A DNA stretch of 64,000 bases from Dyadobacter jejuensis (lineage in GTDB: Bacteria > Bacteroidota > Bacteroidia > Cytophagales > Spirosomataceae). The notes below the pieces were generated by a model. The model made no database searches. It was not told the DNA's origin and worked only from the letters and a program-made list of their open reading frames with translations. The first letter of the stretch is position 1, and each line of letters opens with the position of its first letter. Shown here one piece after another: positions 45,821 through 55,015 of this stretch. The translations under genes were made by a program, and so were the position numbers. Location of the stretch: assembly GCF_003149085.1 (NCBI RefSeq), contig NZ_QGDT01000005.1:124001-188000 (forward strand). Reading direction: 5' to 3'.

Positions 45821-46795
45821 ATGGATTTTCGCGAGAGTATTTTTAAAAAAGAGTTTCCTATAGGGGTTCACCAAAAAACGCGAATTGGAGCCTTTGTTTT
45901 GGTGCTGACAATTTGTGCAACTCCTTTTGTAGGAGCGGTAGGGGGGCTGGTAATGGGTGTAGCATTCGCACTCGTGCTAGGTCATCCCTATTTGGAGTAT
46001 AATCATAAGGTTGTTCAGTGGCTCTTACAAGCATCGGTGGTCGGTTTAGGTTTTGGGATGGACTTGCAACGAGTAATTCAGGTAGGGGCTCGGGGTGTTT
46101 TGTTGACCATGTTTTCGATCGTCTGCACTTTAGCATTGGGATATGGTCTAGGAAAGGCTTTTAGGGTCGATCCTAAGGTCTCCTTTCTGATTTCAGCAGG
46201 TACAGCTATTTGTGGTGGCAGTGCTATAGCAGCACTTTCGCCGGTTATCCGCGCCAAAGAACGACAGGTATCCCTGGCTTTGGCCTGTATATTCATTCTA
46301 AATGCATTAGCTCTATTGGTTTTTCCGTGGTTGGGTCATTACTTTGGCCTTTCACAGCGTCAGTTTGGCCTATGGTGCGCTTTGGCCATTCATGATACAA
46401 GCTCCGTGGTTGGTGCGGCAGGCGTATATGGAGTAGAGTCATTGGAGCTCGCAACCACCGTAAAATTGGCCAGGGCATTATGGATTATCCCTATCTCTTG
46501 TATTTCCACTTTCTACAGCCATGGAGCCATTCGTCGGATTCGTATTCCTTATTTTATTGGACTGTTTTTAGTAGCTGTATTGGCTAATAACTTTATACCA
46601 GCTGTGGCTAATATGTCATACCTTTTGGGCGCACTGGCACATATTGGCCTTAAAATATCCTTGTTTCTGATTGGAACGGGGCTCACCAGATCCGTTTGGA
46701 AGACGGTGGGGCTGGGGCCTTTCCTCCAAGGGCTTCTTCTTTGGGTGCTCATTTCATTTCTTGGCTTGCTATTGGTCGCGGGATGGCATTTTTAA
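45821..46795 (+). CDS. YeiH/UPF0324-family membrane transporter
   Basis: A 324-residue protein with about ten membrane helices. SAGTAICGGSAIAALSPVI (near residues 126-144) and the IHDTSSVVGAA segment are the signature motifs of the YeiH/UPF0324 family, annotated as putative sulfate exporters on limited evidence. It stands alone between the Rpn-like and PQQ-dehydrogenase genes with 150-200 bases on each side. A link to sulfate released by the sulfatase at 13001-14809 is possible but the genes are 31 kb apart, so this remains speculative. Confidence 0.85.
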   Translation: MDFRESIFKKEFPIGVHQKTRIGAFVLVLTICATPFVGAVGGLVMGVAFALVLGHPYLEYNHKVVQWLLQASVVGLGFGMDLQRVIQVGARGVLLTMFSIVCTLALGYGLGKAFRVDPKVSFLISAGTAICGGSAIAALSPVIRAKERQVSLALACIFILNALALLVFPWLGHYFGLSQRQFGLWCALAIHDTSSVVGAAGVYGVESLELATTVKLARALWIIPISCISTFYSHGAIRRIRIPYFIGLFLVAVLANNFIPAVANMSYLLGALAHIGLKISLFLIGTGLTRSVWKTVGLGPFLQGLLLWVLISFLGLLLVAGWHF

Positions 46796-46999
46796 TGATA
46801 AACGGGTCTGGATATATTTTCTCCTATTCGTAACATGCTGTGGGTGATGCATTAGTTAATTGGGTCATCGCTTCAAAATGCTAACATTTTTTGAGGTAGA
46901 ATGGCCCTGATAGTGACTTTACCTTTTAACCTTTCCCTCAAGTTCAGGACAGGTGCCAACCCTTGGTGATCAATCATAAAACAGACCCATAAAACTCCT

Positions 47000-49108
47000 A
47001 TGAATAAGTTATTGCTTGTTGTGACCTCTTGTATGTTATTGACTTGTCATGTTGAAGGCGAGCGGAAGGCGATAATGGAGCTGGATTGGCCCGAATATTT
47101 GGGAGGTCCTGACAGGAACCATTATTCCGATTTGACTCAGATCAATCCTGAAAACGTAGCTAAACTACAAGTAGCTTGGACCTATACCATGCCCGATTCA
47201 GGACAGACCCAAGCGAGTCCGATAGTGATAGACGGGGTACTCTTTGGCGTTGCAGCGGGAGGGCAGGCTTTTGCTTTGGATGGGGCGACTGGAAAACAAA
47301 AATGGATTTTTGAGGACGATAGTAATAAAGTTTCTAATACCAATCGTGGGCTGGCCTATTGGACGGATGGTCAAGACGAACGAATCTTACACGCTATGGG
47401 CGCTTATTTATATGCCCTAGACCCTCAAACAGGAAGACCTATAGCTACATTTGGCAATAATGGCAAAATAGATTTACACCTGGGACTTCCTATGGTGGCT
47501 CAAAACAAATACCTCGTTTCTAATACACCGGGGACCATCTTTGATGACCTGATTGTCGTGCCGGTTCGGGTATCGGAAGGGTCCGACGCTGCCCCTGGGG
47601 ATATTAGAGCCTTTAACGTGAAGACGGGCGAATTAGTCTGGACTTTTCATACCATACCTTATCCTGGGGAATATGGTTATGAAACATTTCCTGCCGATGC
47701 CTATAAGAATAATTATACGGGAGGAGCCAATAATTGGGCGGGTATGGCTGTTGACAAGGAGCGGGGAATCCTTTATGTGCCGACTGGGTCGGCAGGGTTT
47801 GATTTTTATGGGGGCAATCGAAAGGGGAAAAATCTGTTTGCCAACTGTTTGATCGCCCTAGATGCGAAGACAGGCAAACGAATATGGCATTTTCAAACCA
47901 TCCATCACGATATGTGGGATCGGGACCTGCCCGCCCCACCCAATCTGATTACTGTCACGCATCAGGGTAAGAGAATCGATGCCGTCGCACAAGTCAGCAA
48001 GCAAGGTTATGTGTTTTTATTTGATAGAGAAACTGGGGACCCACTGTTTCCTATAGAAGAGGTAAAGGCCCCAGTTTCAGATATCCCTGGGGAGGAATCA
48101 TGGCCCACCCAGCCCGTACCTACCAAGCCTAAGCCTTTTGCCCGACATTCTCATACGCTAACAGAGGCAGATATCAATCCTTATGCGGCTAATAGAGACT
48201 CTTTACTCGTTCGGTTTCGGAGTTATAGAAAGGGCTTCATGGCTGCTCCGAGTAGGGAAGGGACCTTAATACTGCCAGGTTTCGATGGAGGTGCCGAATG
48301 GGGGGGAGCCGCCGCCGATCCTAAGGAAGGTATCCTGTATGTCAATAGCAATGAAATGCCCTGGATTCTGACCATTATCGACCGCCCCAAAAAGGAAAAG
48401 TTGGCAGGAATGACACCTGGTAAGAAAGTCTATACTCAATATTGCATGGGCTGTCATGGTGAAGCCCTCGCTGGGAACTCAGTTAGTGGATTTCCTTCTC
48501 TTATTGGCATTAATAAACGACACAATAAGGCTTATGTGTCTTCCTTGGTGAAAACAGGTAAAGGCATGATGCCCGGATTCCCGATGTTAAAAACGGAAGA
48601 AAAACAGGCTTTAATTGCTTTTCTGTTTAATGACGAGAAAATAGAGGCTCCCAGCGCAGAACCTACCGAAGGAAAGTATCAGCTACCCTATACGACAACA
48701 GGTTATAATAAATTTCTAGACGAAAATGGTCTTCCAGCCATTACACCACCTTGGGGAACGCTCAATGCCATCGATTTAAATACGGGCGAGTATCTATGGC
48801 GTATTCCATTTGGTAATGAAGAATCCTTAAAAGGCATCGCTAAGGAGCCGACTGGACTGGAAAGTTATGGTGGGCCCGTTGTTACCGCCAGCGGGCTCTT
48901 GTTTATAGCTGCCTCAAAGGATGGTAAGTTTAGGGTGTATGACAAGCATTCGGGTACATTATTGTTCGAAATTCCTCTGCCAGCTCCTGGTTTTGCAACA
49001 CCTGCCACCTACGCCATCGCCGGGAAACAATATGTCGTGATTGCCTGTGGAGGTACTAAGCTGGGTACCCCTAAGGGTAATCAGTATGTAGCCTTTGCCT
49101 TACCCTAA
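47000..49108 (+). CDS. PQQ-dependent dehydrogenase with inserted cytochrome c domain
   Basis: A 702-residue quinoprotein. An N-terminal lipobox-like signal (MLLTC, C16) suggests a lipoprotein. WPEYLGGPDRNHYSDLTQI and W-rich propeller repeats such as ALDGATGKQKWIFEDD, AFNVKTGELVWTFHTI and ALDAKTGKRIWHFQTI define the PQQ-binding beta-propeller of the glucose/sugar dehydrogenase type; HHDMWDRDLPAPPNL is a typical active-site segment. Between about residues 465 and 555 a cytochrome c domain is inserted: C482-M-G-C485-H486 binds haem, with M523 or M524 the likely sixth ligand. The final propeller part follows. It would oxidise a sugar or alcohol in the periplasm and pass electrons through its own haem to the respiratory chain. 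It has no cotranscribed partner. Confidence 0.9.
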   Translation: MNKLLLVVTSCMLLTCHVEGERKAIMELDWPEYLGGPDRNHYSDLTQINPENVAKLQVAWTYTMPDSGQTQASPIVIDGVLFGVAAGGQAFALDGATGKQKWIFEDDSNKVSNTNRGLAYWTDGQDERILHAMGAYLYALDPQTGRPIATFGNNGKIDLHLGLPMVAQNKYLVSNTPGTIFDDLIVVPVRVSEGSDAAPGDIRAFNVKTGELVWTFHTIPYPGEYGYETFPADAYKNNYTGGANNWAGMAVDKERGILYVPTGSAGFDFYGGNRKGKNLFANCLIALDAKTGKRIWHFQTIHHDMWDRDLPAPPNLITVTHQGKRIDAVAQVSKQGYVFLFDRETGDPLFPIEEVKAPVSDIPGEESWPTQPVPTKPKPFARHSHTLTEADINPYAANRDSLLVRFRSYRKGFMAAPSREGTLILPGFDGGAEWGGAAADPKEGILYVNSNEMPWILTIIDRPKKEKLAGMTPGKKVYTQYCMGCHGEALAGNSVSGFPSLIGINKRHNKAYVSSLVKTGKGMMPGFPMLKTEEKQALIAFLFNDEKIEAPSAEPTEGKYQLPYTTTGYNKFLDENGLPAITPPWGTLNAIDLNTGEYLWRIPFGNEESLKGIAKEPTGLESYGGPVVTASGLLFIAASKDGKFRVYDKHSGTLLFEIPLPAPGFATPATYAIAGKQYVVIACGGTKLGTPKGNQYVAFALP

Positions 49109-49530
49109 GAAGCGAGTGGGGGGACTTTTACAAATCCTGTTGCGCCCTTGGTGATTAGTCAGTACTGCAAGGAGCACACGCAGACATGGCTATGATGTTG
49201 CCGCCAGGGATGCGCATTATAAATCCGCAGCTTCAACCATTGTAGGTAGATAGGAACCAGTAGCCCTTGGACTATTACCCATGCGGTATAGGGCTTTTAC
49301 AGGAACTCGACTGAAATAAAAATCAATTACTTAACAAGAAAAGTCGTTTCAGGTTAATGTCAAAATGCTTGTAAATGGCAGATAGTGATTGGTTTGAATT
49401 ATAGAATACAAAAATAAAATGGAAAAATACATAAAGTTTTGAGGCAGTTCTAATTTTGCATCATATCGAAAATTTCAAATTAAATATAAGATATGTTCAA
49501 AAAATTACTTAATCAATTTCTCTAAACTTT
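49109..49530. other. Intergenic region upstream of the third-strand SusCD operon
   Basis: This 422-base stretch holds no convincing gene. Its last 150 bases are AT-rich and contain TAATTTTG at 49451-49458, an exact match to the minus-7 consensus TAnnTTTG. No TTG at the usual distance upstream was found, so the promoter assignment is partial. Confidence 0.45.
49451..49458 (+). promoter_or_regulatory. Candidate minus-7 promoter element for susC
   Basis: TAATTTTG matches the Bacteroidota TAnnTTTG element exactly, about 75 bases before the SusC ATG. The expected minus-33 TTG is not seen at the right spacing, so confidence is low. Confidence 0.35.
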
Positions 49531-52500
49531 ATGAAATTACTACAACTCAAAACTTTTAGTTTTTGGGCGTTTGCTTTCTGCTTATGCCTGTTGGCATCGG
49601 GTGAAAAGGTGAATGCGCAACAAATTATTAAGGGAAAGGTAACCTCTGCCGAGGACCAGCAGCCACTTCCTGGCGCGAACATTAAAGTTAAAGATACCAC
49701 CATAGGGGTGGTCACCGATGTAGACGGGAATTTTACCTTAGATGCTCCAGAAGATTCCAAAATATTGGTGATATCCTATATTGGTTTTGCCGCCAAGGAG
49801 GAATCCATCAATGGCCGATCCATCATTAATATCGCCTTGGACAACGATCAGAAATCCTTGGAGGAAGTGGTCGTAATCGGATTTGGTACTACGTCTAAAA
49901 AGAAAATGACGGGGGCAATTTCCACCATGGACGCCAAAAAATTGGAGCAAACTCCCTTTCCAAATGTAGGCCAGGCACTACAGGGGCAGGTGGCTGGCCT
50001 AGTGATCCAGAATAATGGAGGCGGACCTGGAAGTAAGCCTTCTGTTTCTATACGGGGGGGAGGGGCCCCATTATATGTAATCGATGGAGTAGTGACTAGT
50101 GTAGAGGATTTTAATGCGCTGAATCCCAATGATGTCCAGTCTATCAGCTTTTTGAAAGACGCCTCAGCAACGGCCGTATATGGTTCTAAAGCGGGGAATG
50201 GTATCGTTTTGGTGAACACCAAAAAAGGAGAGAGTGGGAAGATTAACGTCAACTATTCTTATAACCATCAGATCAGCCAGCCTACCGTGCTTCCTAAGAT
50301 GCTTAATTCCTATGACTATGCGCTGATTCAGAATCAAGCTTCTGCATATGATGGAACGGTACCTACCTATACTCCCGAGCAGCTGGAAATCATCCGTACC
50401 CATAGTGACCTAGAAGCATATCCCGACAATAACTGGCCTGACTTGGCCCTTAAAAAGTTTGCTAACGAAAGTAAGCATAATCTTTCTATTCGGGGAGGAG
50501 ATCAGCGCACCAATTATTTCGTGTCCTTGGGGTATATGGACCAAGGAGGGATTCTAAAAGCCGATGTGGTTGATTTTAGCCGTTTCAACTTGCGGAGTAA
50601 TATTACTTCTCATGTGGAGAAATTGGGCTTAGAATTCGGAATCAACGTGAATGCCAGTCTTGAAAGATACAGAGAACCCTCTGCGGGCATGTGGTCGATC
50701 TGGCAGGTGATTACCAATAATACACCCCCCAATTACCGGGCCTTCAATACCGATGGAACCTTGGCAGGAGGAGCGGCAGGAGATCATCCCTTGGCTATTA
50801 GCAACGAGGATGCCGGATACAAAAAAGATAGAGATAAGTTTTTAAACAGCCAAGCCTACATCAAGTGGCATGTGCCGTCAGTAGATGGATTGTCGTTTGG
50901 GGTTATGGCCAACTATCGCGATGGCGACGGCTGGAGCCGGACTTGGAATCATAATGCACCACAATACCTAAGCGATGGAACGCTGATGAAAGCCAATCCA
51001 CCTACGATGTCTGTATCTTCTTATTATACCAATCGTTTGTATTATGAATCGAGTGTTTCCTATGCTAAGACTTTTGGGAAACATGGCATCGATGCTACTG
51101 CCGTATATACTCAAACGACCACCAACGGTGAAACCTTACAAGCTTCCAGAAGAAATTACCTGTCGAGTGCGGTCGATCAGTTATTTGCAGGGCCAGCCGA
51201 AGGCAAGGATAACGACGGAAATCAGACTAAAGGAGCCATTGCTGGGTATGTGGGAAGGTTAAAATACGACTATGCCGGAAAGTATATCATCGAGTTTAGT
51301 GGCCGTTACGACGGTAACGACAACTTTGCTCCTGCCAAAAGATGGGGTTTTTTTCCTGCGGTATCGGTGGGCTGGAATGTTGCCGATGAAGGATTTATGG
51401 AGCCACTTATTAGTAAAAACATCATCAATGATCTAAAGCTACGTGTTTCCTATGGTAAAACGGGGATTTCTGATGGGGTTCAGCGTTTTGGATATATACC
51501 GGTATATAACCTAGAAGCCAATGCATATAACATAGGCAATAGCCTCGTAACCGGATTTTCGGAGGGTAACTTGGTTAATCCCAATGAGCTTACCTGGTAT
51601 ACTAGGAACTCCTTAAATTATGGGGTCGATTTTGCCAGTCTTGGCAATAAACTGACTGGATCTTTCGATTACTTTTACTACCGTACTACGGGGTATCTCG
51701 TAAGCCCCAAGGACCGTTATACCACCCCATTGGGTAAGAACTTGCCGCAAATTGCCTCCAATTCCGCTCAAAGAAGAGCCGGTTTCGATATGGTGCTTCG
51801 TTATAAAAATAATATAGGCAAGCTTCAATATGAAATAGGTGGAAACGTCTCGTATTTCAACCAATTATGGGAACAACTAGATACTGAAAATGAGGCGACA
51901 CTTAAGAACCCATATACCCGTCAGACGCACCGCACCGACTATTGGGCGGGAGGCTCGGTGTACGTTTCCGATGGACTGTATCAGAATGGTGCTGAAATAC
52001 TAAACGCTCCTCGTTTGCTGGCCTCTACCGAAACTCAAGCCGGGGACATTAAGTATACCGACATCAACGGGGATGGGAAAATCGATGCCCAGGATCAAAG
52101 AAGGGTCGGCCTGCCTTCGATGCCTCATACCAACTTTGGAGTAGATTTTAACCTTCGTTATCAGGGCTGGTCTATGAGTGGATTGGTACAAGGAACGGGT
52201 AGTCGCTACATCGGTTTTCACAATTGGATCGTAGCTGGAGAGGCTCGGAAATATGTGTATGAGTATCAACAAAACTTTTGGTCACCTCAGAATCCTAATG
52301 GTGAATTTTCTCGGCCGTCGCATACCTCTGCGGTCAATGGAGGAAATAACGTAGTAGATTCTGATTATTATTTAAAAAACGCCCGCTACCTGCGACTTAA
52401 GAACTTTCAGATTGGGTATGACTTAAAGTATTCCCTTTTGAAGAACGTAAAGTTCTTGTCGACCTGTCGTATGTATATCAACGGTACCAACTTGCTGACG

Positions 52501-52620
52501 GCCTCAGGCATCAAAAAATACTTTGATCCAGAACAGTCTGAGTTAGCTGGTGCTGGAGAACAGAGCTATGGCTATCCAGTTCAAAGGACCTATTCTTTGG
52601 GTGTTAATGTCGCATTTTAA
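49531..52620 (+). CDS. SusC-type TonB-dependent receptor (no STN domain)
   Basis: A 1029-residue receptor with signal peptide ending near KVNAQQ, a carboxypeptidase-regulatory-like domain at about 32-105 (GKVTSAEDQQPLPGANIKVK), the hallmark SLEEVVVIGFG (109-119), a plug (SIRGGGAPLYVIDGV, SISFLKDASATAVYGSKAGN) and a barrel ending in LGVNVAF. It lacks an STN domain, which agrees with control by the hybrid two-component regulator encoded at the end of this cluster rather than by FecR/sigma (inference). Confidence 0.95.
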   Translation: MKLLQLKTFSFWAFAFCLCLLASGEKVNAQQIIKGKVTSAEDQQPLPGANIKVKDTTIGVVTDVDGNFTLDAPEDSKILVISYIGFAAKEESINGRSIINIALDNDQKSLEEVVVIGFGTTSKKKMTGAISTMDAKKLEQTPFPNVGQALQGQVAGLVIQNNGGGPGSKPSVSIRGGGAPLYVIDGVVTSVEDFNALNPNDVQSISFLKDASATAVYGSKAGNGIVLVNTKKGESGKINVNYSYNHQISQPTVLPKMLNSYDYALIQNQASAYDGTVPTYTPEQLEIIRTHSDLEAYPDNNWPDLALKKFANESKHNLSIRGGDQRTNYFVSLGYMDQGGILKADVVDFSRFNLRSNITSHVEKLGLEFGINVNASLERYREPSAGMWSIWQVITNNTPPNYRAFNTDGTLAGGAAGDHPLAISNEDAGYKKDRDKFLNSQAYIKWHVPSVDGLSFGVMANYRDGDGWSRTWNHNAPQYLSDGTLMKANPPTMSVSSYYTNRLYYESSVSYAKTFGKHGIDATAVYTQTTTNGETLQASRRNYLSSAVDQLFAGPAEGKDNDGNQTKGAIAGYVGRLKYDYAGKYIIEFSGRYDGNDNFAPAKRWGFFPAVSVGWNVADEGFMEPLISKNIINDLKLRVSYGKTGISDGVQRFGYIPVYNLEANAYNIGNSLVTGFSEGNLVNPNELTWYTRNSLNYGVDFASLGNKLTGSFDYFYYRTTGYLVSPKDRYTTPLGKNLPQIASNSAQRRAGFDMVLRYKNNIGKLQYEIGGNVSYFNQLWEQLDTENEATLKNPYTRQTHRTDYWAGGSVYVSDGLYQNGAEILNAPRLLASTETQAGDIKYTDINGDGKIDAQDQRRVGLPSMPHTNFGVDFNLRYQGWSMSGLVQGTGSRYIGFHNWIVAGEARKYVYEYQQNFWSPQNPNGEFSRPSHTSAVNGGNNVVDSDYYLKNARYLRLKNFQIGYDLKYSLLKNVKFLSTCRMYINGTNLLTASGIKKYFDPEQSELAGAGEQSYGYPVQRTYSLGVNVAF

Positions 52621-54417
52621 TTGAAAAACGAGATGAAAAATATAAAATTATTGATACTGATTGCGGCCTTAAGCTTTGTCGGTATCTCTTGCAACGACGA
52701 TTTGCTGAATACCAAGCCCCTGGACAAGTTTTCTGAAGAGGCCGTATGGAATGATATTAATCTAGCACAAGGGTTTATTTATAACACCTATATGTCGGTT
52801 ATCCCCGAGTTATATGTCAACCCGGCTGATCCTCAGTCGCGATTTGGTGGAGTGGGCAACGACGACTACACCGATAATGTCTTGATCAAACGGTCGAATG
52901 TTGTCGTACGCGACCTCATGGATAAGTTCTTCGATGCTGGATGGGCCAAGAGCAATGCCTACTATTGGTGGAAAAGCATAAGCCCAACGAAGCAGAACTC
53001 GTTTGAAGCTATCCGAGACTGTAACCTGATCATCGAAAAAGTGGCAGCTTCTACGGGCATCAAAGAAAGTGAGAAAGCAGGGTTAATAGCCCAGGGCAAA
53101 ATGTTACGTGCCTTAATGTATTACTCAAAAGCACGTTTGTTTGGTAAATATGTGATTGTGGATCATGTGCTTAGTGAAGAAGATGACTTTAAGCTGCCAC
53201 GTACCAACACCATCAAAGAGACCTACGATTTTATAGTTAAGGACTTGCAAGAAGCCTCTTTGGCTTTGCCCGACAAGGGTGCGGTGGCAGCCGGCCAACT
53301 CACCAAAGGGGCAGCCTTGGCCATGCTGGCTGAAATCTCCTTACACGGCGCTGCTTACATAGAGTCAGGAAAAACAGAATATTACCAGATTTCCAAAAAG
53401 GCCAGTGAAGATTTAATAGCCTTAGGGTATACCTTGGATACCGACTATGAAGCTATGTTTAACGATTATGATCATGGGTTGAGTACTCCCGAGGGGATAC
53501 TGGGGCTCTATAAGCATATTAATGTAACGGTGGGGCAACAAACGATGATGCAGGGACTGGTGCCCAATATGGAGCCGTCGGCAACCAAAGGAAGCCCAGC
53601 CTTGGTGGAGCAGTTTGTAGGATGGACGGAGATATGGCCCTCGGTCAGCCTTGTGGACGATTATCTGGTGGTGGATGCCGATGGAGAGGCTAAGAAATGG
53701 GATCAGACTAGCTATTATAAGACTTTTAAGGCCCAAGGAGGGTACGTGTCCGAAGCGATATATAAACACCGTGACAAGCGTTTTTATGCTTCGATCGTTC
53801 AAGATTCTACCAAATTTTTCAATAATTTGGTCACCACACGTGTGGGGGGGAATATGCATTATTTGTCCAGTACTAAGGGCTTTCAGTATATGACGCCATC
53901 TGGGTATTATATGCGTAAGGGAATTTATGAGAAAATAAGATTTCAATCGAACCTCAATACTTCCTACCATCAATTTATCACAAGGTTAGGCCGTGCCTAT
54001 CTAAACTATGCCGAAGTGTTATTGAGGCTGGGAAACACCTCCGAGGCCATTAACTATATCAATAAAACCAGGGTCGCCCATGGAGGCCTACCCGAACTGC
54101 CTACGGGCTTGTCGGCTTCAGAAGCTTGGAAATGGTATAAGATAGAAAGAAGGGTAGAGCTTTTCTTTGAGAACGACCGCTATTGGTCCTTGCTGCGCTG
54201 GGGAATGGAAAATGGGGGCAACGTTATTCCTGAAATCAACGATACCCAGCATCAATTCATGGAGATAAGCAGTGACGGCAGGAGCTTTCAGTTAAAAGAA
54301 CTTTTTCAATATAAGTCGCTTAATGAAAAGAAGTTTACCGTCAAACGGTATCTATTTCCAGTGCCTGAGAAAGAAAGACAGCAAAATGAAAATTTGGATC
54401 AAAATCCAGGATGGTAA
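52621..54417 (+). CDS. SusD/RagB-family outer-membrane lipoprotein
   Basis: A 598-residue SusD homologue. The first possible codon is a TTG directly after the SusC stop, but the ATG at 52633 (MKNIKLLILIAALSF) is the proper start; the lipidated cysteine lies in VGISC (C20 from that ATG). NDDLLNTKPLDKFSEEAVW opens the mature part, ERRVELFFENDRYWSLLRWG is the conserved C-terminal helix region, and the end is DQNPGW. It pairs with the preceding SusC. Confidence 0.95.
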   Translation: MKNEMKNIKLLILIAALSFVGISCNDDLLNTKPLDKFSEEAVWNDINLAQGFIYNTYMSVIPELYVNPADPQSRFGGVGNDDYTDNVLIKRSNVVVRDLMDKFFDAGWAKSNAYYWWKSISPTKQNSFEAIRDCNLIIEKVAASTGIKESEKAGLIAQGKMLRALMYYSKARLFGKYVIVDHVLSEEDDFKLPRTNTIKETYDFIVKDLQEASLALPDKGAVAAGQLTKGAALAMLAEISLHGAAYIESGKTEYYQISKKASEDLIALGYTLDTDYEAMFNDYDHGLSTPEGILGLYKHINVTVGQQTMMQGLVPNMEPSATKGSPALVEQFVGWTEIWPSVSLVDDYLVVDADGEAKKWDQTSYYKTFKAQGGYVSEAIYKHRDKRFYASIVQDSTKFFNNLVTTRVGGNMHYLSSTKGFQYMTPSGYYMRKGIYEKIRFQSNLNTSYHQFITRLGRAYLNYAEVLLRLGNTSEAINYINKTRVAHGGLPELPTGLSASEAWKWYKIERRVELFFENDRYWSLLRWGMENGGNVIPEINDTQHQFMEISSDGRSFQLKELFQYKSLNEKKFTVKRYLFPVPEKERQQNENLDQNPGW

Positions 54418-54441
54418 TTATAAAACTTAAGCGTTAATACG

Positions 54442-54903
54442 ATGAAAAATCTATTTAAATATGGGCCTTTACTCTTCATAACTGTATTGATGAGTTCATG
54501 CTTAAAAGCAAATCTAGAGGTGTTACCGGTTTTTTCAGATGCCGAGATCACCAATTTTCGACTCGAATACCGTTGGGTGGAAGGCGAAGAAGCCTATGGG
54601 AAGTTGCATGTGGTACAGCTCCCTACCAAGAACACCATCGATTCGGAGACCAACACCATTATTTCGGTTATTACCTTGCCTGCCGCCAGTGCGAGCTTTC
54701 CCGAATCGGAGCGTAGCAAAGTGTCTCTACAAAACGTAGTAGGGTATGCCGACCTATCTACGGCCGCTAGCATGCATCCTATCGGGGATGCCCCGGTATT
54801 GGGCAAGCCAGGCGATTTTAGTAAAGATAATTTACAGTACGAGGTGGTTGCTGCCGATGGGCAAACCAAAAAAGTATGGAAGCTAACCCTGAGTGGATTG
54901 TAA
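54442..54903 (+). CDS. Small surface lipoprotein, DUF5018-related
   Basis: A 153-residue lipoprotein with lipobox MSSC (C20). The rest is a beta-rich domain (DAEITNFRLEYRW at the start and YEVVAADGQTKKVWKLTLSG at the end) resembling the DUF5018-related domain that follows SusD genes in many polysaccharide loci. It lies 24 bases after SusD and is probably an accessory glycan-binding protein of the complex. No enzymatic motif is visible. Confidence 0.75.
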   Translation: MKNLFKYGPLLFITVLMSSCLKANLEVLPVFSDAEITNFRLEYRWVEGEEAYGKLHVVQLPTKNTIDSETNTIISVITLPAASASFPESERSKVSLQNVVGYADLSTAASMHPIGDAPVLGKPGDFSKDNLQYEVVAADGQTKKVWKLTLSGL

Positions 54904-54952
54904 AAAGTAGTAGGCTGTAAGCTGCGACGGACTATATATTGATTATTTTTTT

Positions 54953-54990
54953 AGCGGTGCTAGTCCGGCTATAGGTCGGGTAGCACCGCT
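54953..54990 (+). other. Hairpin upstream of the broken glycosidase gene
   Basis: Perfect 10-bp arms AGCGGTGCTA (54953-54962) and TAGCACCGCT (54981-54990) enclose an 18-base loop. No T tract follows the hairpin on either strand. It may be an attenuating or protective structure between the SusCD part and the enzyme part of the operon. Confidence 0.45.
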
Positions 54991-55015
54991 ATGTTAAACC
55001 CTGAATATCTAAGAA

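Noticed and set aside
49437-49458. A full minus-33/minus-7 promoter formed by TTTTG at 49437-49441 and TAATTTTG at 49451-49458.
   Set aside because: The 9-base gap is too short for the Bacteroidota promoter pattern; only the minus-7 element is kept as a weak candidate.
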